Assembly (NCBI GenBank): GCA_907165135.1
Contig: CAJRAX010000012.1
Location: 1 to 35,216 of the forward strand
Length of the DNA stretch: 35,216 bases
Direction: 5' to 3'
DNA from: Oikopleura dioica
Lineage: Eukaryota; Chordata; Appendicularia; Copelata; Oikopleuridae
Of this stretch, positions 1 to 9,365 are shown piece by piece (the stretch's first letter is position 1; every line of letters starts with the position of its first letter). The position numbers and the translations under genes are program-made. The notes beneath the pieces were generated by a model that was not told the origin of the DNA, did no database searches, and worked only from the letters and a program-made list of their open reading frames with translations.

Positions 1-424
1 TTCGATTAAAATGAACTCAACATCATCTTAAAACGCCAAAAACGCATCAGAATATTTTTGCGATGAAAATGAACTCAACATCATCTAAAATTGCCAAAAA
101 CGCATCAGAATATTTTATCGATGAAAATGAACTCAACATCATCTAAAACGCCAAAAACGCATCAGAATATTTTTTCGATTAAAATGAACTCAACATCATC
201 TAAAACGCCAAAAAACGCATCAGAATATTTTTCGATGAAAATGAACTCAACATTATCTAAAAACGCCAAAAACGCATCAGAATATTTTTTCGATGAAAAT
301 GAACTCAACATCATCTTAAAAGGCCAAAAAACGCATCAGAATATTTTTTCGATGAAAATGAACTCAACATCATCTAAAAACGCCAAAAAATGCATCCGAA
401 TATTTTTCCGATGTAAATGAACTC
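1..424 (+). repeat. 59-bp satellite array, forward orientation (left edge)
   Basis: About seven tandem copies of a 57-60 bp A+T-rich monomer. Each has a core reading GAACTCAACATCAT, then an A5 and an A6 run each followed by CGC, then CATCAGAATA and a T run ending in CGATG. The array runs off the left window edge. The last monomer carries the variants GCATCCG and CCGATGTAAATG, which also mark the flank of the LTR copy at 30433. Short reading frames pass through where monomers are 57 bp (19 codons), but they are a by-product of the repeat. Confidence 0.97.
420..424. repeat. Target-site duplication AACTC, left copy (solo LTR)
   Basis: AACTC precedes the LTR at 420-424 and is repeated directly after it at 1443-1447. 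Removing the LTR and one copy restores a normal satellite monomer. Confidence 0.93.
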
Positions 425-1442
425 TGATGCCAATTAGCTGCAAATTAATCTCTAAGCTAGAATCCTGCGAAGAATGAGGCTAAAATTCGAAACGTGGCTG
501 TATTATTTTGGGTTTGAAGAGAGTGATTTTTAAATTTTCAAAATTTCAATTTCGCATTTCGCGCAGGTGCTATTACTTCCAAATAAGGCGCAGCGCATTT
601 CGCGCCGATGTTTTTCTTTCCAAATTAGGCGCAGCGCTTTCGCGCATTTGTTTTCTTCGCTGATTTCAATTTCGCTCCAACAGCCACGTTCGCTTCAAAT
701 TTTATCGCAAGAATCGAATTTAATCAATAAGTTCAATTTCCAACTATGTTGCCATATCCCTTATCAATAAAAATTCTATTCGTTCATATTTTTACCAAAG
801 CCAGTTCCATGTTCGTTGTCAGTCCATTGCGTTGTCGTTGTCGTTGAAGAAGAAGTCGCCGCCATTGTTGAAGCTGCAGTTTTGTCGGTTTTAAGGAGAA
901 TGGTCAGTTAATCCTAAAGCGAGCCAAAAAGGTGTTCAATCAATTTTGCCTACCAGGAGCACTTACAGACAGCGCCATCCCGAGGAGCACGGGGTCACAC
1001 TGTCAAGCCGCTTAAAGCGGAACTCAGCTAGAGGATGAATTTATCATGCAACAGCTTCGTTGTAGTTGAAGAAGAATACCAATTGATTTGTCCAATTGTC
1101 GAAAAGATGTTGTCGTTTGAAAGAGTCAGCTTGATTCATCAAATAATAATTACCAGAGCAGAATATTGAAAAACTAAAGTGTGAGCACTAGAATTTGTTA
1201 ACAAAAACCGTCGAAACGGGTGGCTAATGTGCCTTTTTTGAGTGTGAAATAACGCGTACGTTATGAAGGAAAAATAGAGATTTTATGAACTCATGCAATA
1301 TCCGAGATTTGGCTCCAAAATCATCAGAACAATTTAACCGTGAATTTCATGCTTAATCAACCTAATTGGCGCAAAATTATTTGTGAGAAGTAAATTCAAT
1401 TTTTATTTTTTTTTCTCTTGGTTCTTTCCCGTATTCGTATCA
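425..1442 (-). mobile_element. Solo LTR of a gypsy-type element
   Basis: A 1018-bp non-satellite segment starting TGATGCC and ending GTATCA, with TG...CA termini and flanking 5-bp duplications AACTC. It aligns along its length with the LTRs of the element at 6574-13971: same start, a TTTCGCGC-rich block, a CGT/TGT-rich tract, the CGAAACGGGTGGCTAA block and ATAACGCGTACGTTAT. Those LTRs belong to a minus-strand element, so this one reads on the minus strand. It is clearly diverged and so represents a related subfamily. No internal region remains, as expected after LTR-LTR recombination. Confidence 0.93.
557..645. promoter_or_regulatory. Three TTTCGCGC (E2F-consensus-like) motifs in solo LTR
   Basis: TTTCGCGC occurs at 557-564, 598-605 and 638-645, within two near-copies of a GGCGCAGCGC-containing unit about 40 bp apart. 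TTTCGCGC matches the known E2F/DP consensus. Function here is inferred only from motif identity and recurrence in other LTRs of the window. Confidence 0.45.
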
Positions 1443-2700
1443 AACTCAACATCATCTAAAAACGCCAAAAAACGCATCAGAATATTTTTTCGATGAAAAT
1501 GAACTCAACATCATCTAAAAACGCCAAAAACGCATCAGAATATTTTTTCGATGAAAATGAACTCAACATCATCTAAAAACGCCAAAAAACGCATCAGAAT
1601 ATCTTTTCAATGAAAATGAACTCAACATCATCTTAAAACGCCAAAAAACGCATCAGAATCTTTTCTTGATGAAAATGAACTCAACATCATCTAAAAACGC
1701 CAAAAAACGCATCAGAATATTTTTTCGATTAAAATGAACTCAACATCATCTAAAAGCGCCAAAAAACGCATCAGAATATTTTTTCGATGAAAATGAACTC
1801 AACATCATCTAAAAACGCCGAAAAACGCATCAGAATATTTTTCCGATGAAAATGAACTCAACATCATCTTAAAAGGCCAAAAAACGCATCAGAATATTTT
1901 TTCGATGAAAATGAACTCAACATCATCTAAAAACGCCAAAAAACGCATCAGAATATTTTTTCGATGAAAATGAACTCAACATCATCTAAAAACGCCAAAA
2001 AACGCATCAGAATATTTTTCCGATGAAAATGAACTCAACATCATCTAAAAACGCCAAAAACGCATCAGAATATTTTTCGATTAAAATGAACTCAACATCA
2101 TCTAAAAACGCCAAAAACGCATCAGAATATTTTTCGATGAAAATGAACTCAACATCATCTAAAAACGCCAAAAACGCATCAGAATATTTTTAAATGAAAA
2201 TGAACTCAACATTATCTAAAAACGCCAAAAACGCATCAGAATATTTTTCGATGAAAATGAACTCAACATCATCTTAAAAAGGCCATAAAACGCATCAGAA
2301 TATATTTTCGATGAAAATGAACTCAACATCATTTAAAAACGCCAAAAAACGCATCAGAATATTTTTTCGATGAAAATGAACTCAACATCATCTAAAAACG
2401 CCAAAAAATGCATCAGAATATTTTTCCGATGTAAATGAACTCAACATCATCTAAAAACGCCAAAAAACGCATCAGAATATTTTTTCGATGAAAATGAACT
2501 CAACATCATCTAAAAACGCCAAAAACGCATCAGAATATTTTTCGATGAAAATGAACTCAACATCATCTAAAAACGCCAAAAAACGCATCAGAATATTTTT
2601 TCAATGAAAATGAACTCAACATCATCTTAAAACGCCAAAAAACGCATCAGAATCTTTTCTCGATGAAAATGAACTCAACATCATCTAAAAACGCCAAAAA
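1443..2700 (+). repeat. 59-bp satellite array, forward orientation
   Basis: About 21 monomers in forward orientation, starting with the right AACTC duplication of the solo LTR. Variant monomers recur in the same order. The pair TTTTCAATG followed by AATCTTTTCT occurs at about 1600-1672 and again at about 2600-2664, about 992 bp apart. This shows a higher-order repeat of about 17 monomers. The array ends abruptly at about 2700, where orientation flips. Confidence 0.96.
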
Positions 2701-5700
2701 TTTCATTTTCATCGCAAAAATATTCTGATGCGTTTTTTGGCGTTTTTAGATGATGTTGAGTTCATTTTCATCGAAAAAATATTCTGATGCGTTTTTTGGC
2801 GTTTTTAGATGATGTTGAGTTCATTTTCATCGAAAAAATATTCTGATGCGTTTTTTGGCGTTTTTAGATGATGTTGAGTTCATTTTCATCGAAAAAATAT
2901 TCTGATGCGTTTTTGGCGTTTTAAGATGATGTTGAGTTCATTTTCATCGAAAAAATATTCTGATGCGTTTTTTGGCGTTTTTAGATGATGTTGAGTTCAT
3001 TTTCATCGAAAAAATATTCTGATGCGTTTTTTGGCGTTTTTAGATGATGTTGAGTTCATTTTCATCGAAAAATATTCTGATGCGTTTTTTGGCGTTTTTT
3101 GATGATGTTGAGTTCATTTTCATCGAAAAAATATTCTGATGCGTTTTTGGCGTTTTTAGATGATGTTGAGTTCATTTTCATCGAAAAAATATTCTGATGC
3201 GTTTTTTGGCGTTTTTTGATGATGTTGAGTTCATTTTCATCGAAAAAATATTCTGATGCGTTTTTTGGCGTTTTTAGATGATGTTGAGTTCATTTTCATC
3301 GAAAAAATATTCTGATGCGTTTTTTGGCGTTTTTAGATGATGTTGAGTTCATTTTCATCGAAAAAATATTCTGATGCGTTTTTGGCGTTTTTAGATGATG
3401 TTGAGTTCATTTTCATCGAAAAAATATTCTGATGCGTTTTTTGGCGTTTTTAGATGATGTTGAGTTCATTTTCATCGAAAAATATTCTGATGCGTTTTTG
3501 GCGTTTTAAGATGATGTTGAGTTCATTTTCATCGAAAAATATTCTGATGCGTTTTTTGGCGTTTTTAGATGATGTTGAGTTCATTTTCATCGCCAAAAAA
3601 TATTCTGATGCGTTTTTGGCGTTTTTAGATGATGTTGAGTTCATTTTCATCGAAAAATATTCTGATGCGTTTTTGGCGTTTTTAGATGATGTTGAGTTCA
3701 TTTTCATCGGAAAAATATTCTGATGCATTTTTTGGCGTTTTTAGATGATGTTGAGTTCATTTTCATCGAAAAATATTCTGATGCGTTTTTGGCGTTTTTA
3801 AATGATGTTGAGTTCATTTTCATCGAAAAATATTCTGATGCGTTTTTGGCGTTTTAAGATGATGTTGAGTTCATTTTCATCGAAAAATATTCTGATGCGT
3901 TTTTTGGCGTTTTTAGATGATGTTGAGTTCATTTTCATCGAAAAATATTCTGATGCGTTTTTTGGCGTTTTAAGATGATGTTGAGTTCATTTTCATCGAA
4001 AAATATTCTGATGCTTTTTTGGCGTTTTTAGATGATGTTGAGTTCATTTTCATTGAAAAAATATTCTGATGCGTTTTTGGCGTTTTTTTTTTGATGATGT
4101 TGAGTTCATTTTCATCGGAAAAATATTCTGATGCGTTTTTTGGCGTTTTTAGATGATGTTGAGTTCATTTTCATCGAAAAAATATTCTGATGCGTTTTTG
4201 GCGTTTTTAAAATGATGTTGAGTTCATTTTCATCGAAAAATATTCTGATGCGTTTTTGGCGTTTTAAGATGATGTTGAGTTCATTTTCATCGAAAAAATA
4301 TTCTGATGCGTTTTTGGCGTTTTTAGATGATGTTGAGTTCATTTTCATCGAAAAAATATTCTGATGCGTTTTTGGCGTTTTAAGATGATGTTGAGTTCAT
4401 TTTCATCGAAAAAATATTCTGATGCTTTTTTGGCGTTTTAAGATGATGTTGAGTTCATTTTCATCGAAAAAATATTCTGATGCTTTTTTGGCGTTTTAAG
4501 ATGATGTTGAGTTCATTTTCATCGAAAAATATTCTGATGCTTTTTTTGGCGTTTTTAGATGATGTTGAGTTCATTTTCATCGAAAAAATATTCTGATGCT
4601 TTTTTGGCGTTTTTAGATGATGTTGAGTTCATTTTCATCGAAAAATATTCTGATGCGTTTTTGGCGTTTTTGATGATGTTGAGTTCATTTTCATCGGAAA
4701 AATATTCTGATGCGTTTTTGGCGTTTTTAGATGATGTTGAGTTCATTTTTATCGAAAAAATATTTTGATGCGTTTTTTGGCGTTTTTTGATGATGTTGAG
4801 TTCATTTTCATCGAAAAAATATTCTGATGCGTTTTTTGGCGTTTTTAAAATGATGTTGAGTTTATTTTCATCGAAAAAATATTCTAATGCGTTTTTTGGC
4901 GTTTTAAGATGATGTTGAGTTCATTTTCATCGAAAAAATATTCTGATGCTTTTTTTGGCGTTTTTAGATGATGTTGAGTTCATTTTCATTGAAAAAATAT
5001 TCTGATGCGTTTTTTGGCGTTTTTTGATGATGTTGAGTTCATTTTCATCGGAAAAATATTCTGATGCGTTTTTTGGCGTTTTTAGATGATGTTGAGTTCA
5101 TTTTCATCGAAAAAATATTCTGATGCGTTTTTGGCGTTTTTTGATGATGTTGAGTTCATTTTCATCGAAAAAATATTCTGATGCGTTTTTTGGCAATTTT
5201 AGATGATGTTGAGTTCATTTTCATCGCAAAAATATTCTGATGCGTTTTTTGGCGTTTTTAGATGATGTTGAGTTCATTTTAATCGAAAAAATATTCTGAT
5301 GCGTTTTTGGCGTTTTTTGATGATGTTGAGTTCATTTTCATCGCAAAAATATTCTGATGCGTTTTTTGGCGTTTTTAGATGATGTTGAGTTCATTTTAAT
5401 CGAAAAAATATTCTGATGCGTTTTTTTGGCGTTTTTTGATGATGTTGAGTTCATTTTTATCGAAAAAATATTCTGATGCGTTTTTGGCGTTTTTAGATGA
5501 TGTTGAGTTCATTTCCATCGAAAAAATATTCTGATGCGTTTTTGGCGTTTTTAGATGATGTTGAGTTCATTTTCATCGAAAAATATTCTGATGCGTTTTT
5601 GGCGTTTTTAGATGATGTTGAGTTCATTTTCAAAAAAAATATTCTGATGCGTTTTTGGCGTTTTTAGATGATGTTGAGTTCATTTTCATCGAAAAAATAT

Positions 5701-6383
5701 TCTGATGCGTTTTTGGCGTTTTTAGATGATGTTTGAGTTCATTTTAATCGAAAAAATATTCTGATGCGTTTTTTGGCGTTTTTAGAGGATGTTGAGTTCA
5801 TTTTCATCCAAAAATATTCTGATGCATTTTTTGGCGTTTTTAGATGATGTTGAGTTCATTTTCATCGAAAAATATTCTGATGCGTTTTTCGGCGTTTTTA
5901 GATGATGTTGAGTTCATTTTCATCGAAAAAATATTCTGATGCGTTTTTGGCGTTTTTAGATGATGTTGAGTTCATTTTCATCGAAAAATATTCTGATGCG
6001 TTTTTGGCGTTTTTAGATGATGTTGAGTTCATTTTCATCGGAAAAATATTCTGATGCGTTTTTTGGCGTTTTTAAATAATGTTGAGTTCATTTTCATCGA
6101 AAAAATATTCTGATGCGTTTTTGGCGTTTTTAAATGATGTTGAGTTCATTTTCATCGAAAATATATTCTGATGCGTTTTATGGCGTTTTAAGATGATGTT
6201 GAGTTCATTTTCATCGAAAAAATATTCTGATGCGTTTTTGGCGTTTTTGATGATGTTGAGTTCATTTTCATCGAAAAAGTATTCTGATGCGTTTTTGGCG
6301 TTTTTGATGATGTTGAGTTCATTTTCATCGAAAAAATATTCTGATGCGTTTTTCGGCCTTTTAAGATGATGTTGAGTTCATTC
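2701..6383 (-). repeat. 59-bp satellite array, reverse orientation
   Basis: About 63 monomers reading in reverse on the + strand (GATGATGTTGAGTTCATTTTC, then TCG, an A run, ATATTCTGATGCG, and a T run with GGCG). Length varies mainly in the A and T homopolymers. Isolated variants such as GGCAATTTT (about 5193) and AATCG for CATCG recur. No non-satellite DNA is seen inside. Confidence 0.96.
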
Positions 6384-6573
6384 ATCTTCAAAACATCATC
6401 TTCAAAGGCCAAAAACGCATCAGAATATTTTTCGATGAGAATGAACTCAACATCATCTAAAAACGCCAAAAAACGCATCAGAATATTTTTGCGATGAAAA
6501 TGAACTCAACATCATCAAAAAACGCCAAAAACGCATCAGAATATTTTTTCGATTAAAATGAACTCAACATCAT
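6384..6573 (+). repeat. 59-bp satellite, forward orientation, up to element 1
   Basis: After a scrambled junction at about 6383-6400, where GAGTTCATT passes into ACATCATCTTCAAAGGCC, about three forward monomers follow. They end at ATCAT (6569-6573), the left target duplication of the inserted element. Confidence 0.9.
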
Positions 6574-6654
6574 TGATGCCAATTACTCTAATTTATGACT
6601 CTCTAATCTAACTGCGTCTTGCAAAGGATAAGGCCTTAAAATACGAAATGTGGC

Positions 6655-6660
6655 TTTATT
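6655..6660 (-). promoter_or_regulatory. Candidate polyadenylation signal AATAAA (element 1 LTR)
   Basis: AATAAA on the element's coding strand, about 80 bases before the LTR end. The same motif is at 13450-13455 in the other LTR. The position suits 3'-end formation in R, but A+T-rich sequence gives such hexamers by chance. Confidence 0.35.
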
Positions 6661-6745
6661 ATTTTGGTTATGAAGAGAGTGAAATTGCAATACAAATTTT
6701 TCAGAATTGCAAATTTTGCAGGTGCAAATATTTCCAAATAAGGCA

Positions 6746-6802
6746 TTTCGCGCATTTCGCGCATATGTTTTTCTTTTCAATAATGACGCGGCGCTTTCGC
6801 GC
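6746..6802. promoter_or_regulatory. Cluster of three TTTCGCGC motifs (element 1 LTR)
   Basis: TTTCGCGC at 6746-6753, 6755-6762 and 6795-6802. The last sits in a GGCGC-TTTC-GCGCC inverted repeat. The cluster is retained in the right LTR and in the diverged solo LTRs. It is E2F-like by consensus. Confidence 0.45.
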
Positions 6803-7410
6803 CATTGTTATTTTCTTTTCATCAAATTGGTCGCAATCGCCACGCTCGTAATTATTGTTTTTTCTTGGTCAAAGTTAATTTAAAATCATATCAAGAGATC
6901 AACTTCCCACTATGTGGCCATATCACTCTTGATAGAATTTTTTATCAATTTTAATTTTACTTGGTCCAAGTCCGTTTCCATAATCGTTGTCAGTCCATTG
7001 CGTCGTCGTTGTCGTCGTTGTAGTAGCTGGAGGTGTCGCCGCCATCGTTGAAGCTGCAGTTTTGTCGGTTTTGAGGAAAATGGTCAGTAGTCCTAAAGCG
7101 AGCCAAAAAAGTGTTCAATCAATTTTGCCTACCAGGAGCACTTACAGACAGCGCCATCCCGCGGGTCACGGGGTCACACTGTCAAGCCGCAGGAGCGGAA
7201 CTCAGCTAGAGGATGATAATTCATGCAACAGCTCCGTTGAAATCATAGAAGAGAGCCAATTGAAGTATTTTCCTATAAGCAGAATAATGCATTTCCAAAG
7301 CAGTCCGAGTCGTTGTTGATATCAAGGAAGAGACGAATTGTTTCATCAAAAATAATTACCAGTCAGAAAGAATAAATTGAACACTAGAAAGTTAAATAAA
7401 ACCGCCGAAA

Positions 7411-7456
7411 CGGGTGGCTAAGGTGCCTTTAGAGAATGTGAAATAACGCGTACGTT
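7411..7456 (-). promoter_or_regulatory. LTR block conserved across element families
   Basis: In element sense this block contains CGTACGCGT, then TTCACAT, then TCTA, then GGCACCTTAGCCA. Element 2, whose LTR is otherwise very different, has the same words in the same order at 15465-15507. The solo LTR has them at about 1217-1263. The role is unknown; promoter or R-region function is inference. Confidence 0.5.
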
Positions 7457-7706
7457 ATAAATGAGAAATATAGATTTTGATGAACTCATGCTATCCAAAG
7501 ATTTGGCTCCATAAATCTTCAGTTCGTTTAACTAGTGATTTTCATGCAAAATCAACCTAATTGGCGAAATTCGGGCCGTGAGTGGAAGGATTCAATTTTT
7601 ATCTTTTATGTTCTTTTTCGCTATTCTTATCAGTATGACCCGTTGTGGGTATCTTTTTTTATTATTATAATTTGGAGCTTCTTTTACGAAAAAAAACTAT
7701 TGAATC

Positions 7707-9365
7707 TTAAAATTTTGGTCCAAAAAAAAGCTCGTTGTTTTTTCTTAGATGATTTGGATACAGTTGTTCAAAGGAAATTTTAACAAATTCGATCATTTCA
7801 GTTTTGTTTTGAATAGCAGTTTTTGGAAGTTTGTATTCAGAAATCAGGACCTTTAATTCGGGTTTTGTCAAATCGTAAAGAGTTTTCTCCTTTTTCAAGT
7901 TTAGAACTGAAAAAAACAAAAACTCTCCAGATTCGCTTTTTCGCCAATTAGGGTGATTCTTTCGGATATACTCTCTTATTTTAATTCTTAATTCACCTAC
8001 AGATTCCGTTGTAGTATAAAAGACCTCAAACTTATACAAAATATACCTAAGGGCTTCTCTCGTTAGCTCTCCTAGTTTCAAAATACACCCTTTCTCAATG
8101 TCCTCATCCTCCCTAATTCGTTCTTCAATATTTTTGAAAAATTCAATATCCTTATTCTCAAATTTAAAAGCGATAGAAAGATTAAAATTTTGCTCACATA
8201 TCATTTCTGAACAATCACTGGCTTCAGAATAAGAATTTTCCATATCTAAAATTTCTAAATTTGGAATTTTTGAAGAGGGATTCGAATCTTTTGATGATTC
8301 TCTTTCTCTTTTTCGATCATTTTGTAGGCCTTCACCCTCGTTTGGATTACTTAATTCAAGTTCTCCCTCCCGATTAGCCGTTATGTCCAATTTGTCATAT
8401 GAAATTAGATGTTCCGAATTATTATCAATCTGATTATGAACCGTTTCTGTCTCAATTTCAGAATCAAGTGTGACTTCCCAATGAGAATGCTCTTCTATTT
8501 CCCATTCAGAATCACAAATCGAATTCGATTCTCGTGGCAAAAAATCGTCAGGTTTTGGGATCTCATCCATAATTGACGAATTTATAGTTCCATTTACCGT
8601 TATATTTTGGTTCTCTATAATTGAAACAATAGAGTCTTCTTCGTGAAAAGAGTCAATTGATTCTAGTGTTTCAATTATAAAATCTGTAAATATATTTTCA
8701 AAAATTCCTTCGACAGAAAGAGAGACGAGCTTTTCGTACGCATTCTCCAGAAACTTTTCCTCGGAAGATAAACTTACTGGGGAATACGAACAATTTGGAA
8801 AATTTTCATGGAATCCTGAAGAATAGTTTTCGGACGTTTCTGTATCATATTGAGCGTCGGGGGAAAAACTCGGAATGCCCGAGCTTACTGTAATTTCCTT
8901 CCTATCATTATATTTTTTGAGATGATCGGCGTGTCTCCGATATTCTTTTTCCCCAGATCTGACCGTGTACCACGTCCCCTCCGTGGAGCTACTAGTAACT
9001 TCATATGGGCCTAAAAAAGCTGGTTTTTTAGCGTGAAAATTTTTAATGAGAACTTGATCACCGACCTTATATTTAACAAATTTAGGATTAGAAAATTTTT
9101 CAAGCCTGATTTGCTTCTCTTCGTCCAATAATTTCTTGATCGATTCAAAATTAATTTGTTCTCGTTCATGGTAAATCCTGTAATTTGGGTCAAAAATATC
9201 ATGAGGGTGCTTAAATCCAAATTGAAGCGAGAATGGAGATGTTTTAGTGACCGAATGCTGTGAAGTATTTAAATCATGGACAATTTCTTGCAAAAATAAA
9301 TCCCAGTTTTTATAATCACATTTAGCTCGCAGTCTACTTTTTAGGGTTCTATTAAAATTTTCAAC
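7707..9365 (-). pseudogene. pol: Pol 3' part: integrase end, GPY/F module and long C-terminal extension
   Basis: This is the in-frame continuation of pol after the stop at 9366-9368, 24 codons above the TTG at 9293. Numbering residues from that TTG, the integrase C-terminal region runs to about 130, with GPYEV at 95-99 (the GPY/F module of gypsy integrases). A Ser/Asp/Glu-rich linker covers about 140-370 and includes a basic patch RKRERE (327-332), a possible nuclear signal. A folded-looking domain follows at 371-528 with NHPNW at 446-450, SGEFLF at 455-460 and a final FGPKF. A helix-turn-helix-like stretch at about 471-505 resembles SAP motifs. The extension recurs in the protein at 33872-35216. 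The first residues after the stop include the expected third acidic residue of the integrase catalytic triad, so this segment alone cannot make active integrase. Confidence 0.85.

Larger units (their letters stand above)
6574..7632 (-). repeat. Element 1 3' LTR (complete, 1059 bp)
   Basis: Starts TGATGCC and ends CTTATCA on the + strand, giving TGAT/ATCA inverted ends. It matches 13369-13971 except for 456 bp (6875-7330) missing there. It contains three TTTCGCGC motifs, a GTC/GTT trinucleotide-rich tract near 7000-7020, a block at 7411-7456 conserved with the other LTR families, and AATAAA on the minus strand at 6655-6660. The open frame at 6987-7319 lies wholly within the segment lost from the 5' LTR and looks like a chance frame. 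Confidence 0.95.

Noticed and set aside
91-420. Open frames of 60-110 codons within the satellite (Met-Asn-Ser-Thr-rich on one strand, Asp-Asp-Val-Glu-Phe on the other)
   Set aside because: They arise wherever 57-bp monomers keep frame, occur on both strands at the same place and break with each homopolymer change. No start context, promoter or conservation beyond the repeat itself.
1207-1235. Hammerhead ribozyme (CGAAAC near a GC stem in the LTR)
   Set aside because: CGAAAC is present, but no CUGAUGA core is found at a suitable distance in the solo LTR or in element 1.
1470-1510. CENP-B box in the monomer (TTCGATGAAAATGAA)
   Set aside because: TTCG and the middle A fit, but the essential CGGG half is absent in all monomers.
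6648-6851. 67-codon frame repeated at 13443-13646, and a similar-length one at 567-770 and 30576-30779
   Set aside because: Duplicates simply reflect LTR copies. The frames are on the opposite strand to the element and have no recognisable motif.
6987-7319. 110-codon frame in element 1 LTR with a Val run
   Set aside because: The Val run comes from GTC/GTT trinucleotides. The corresponding region of the solo LTR does not preserve the frame and the segment is deleted from the 5' LTR.
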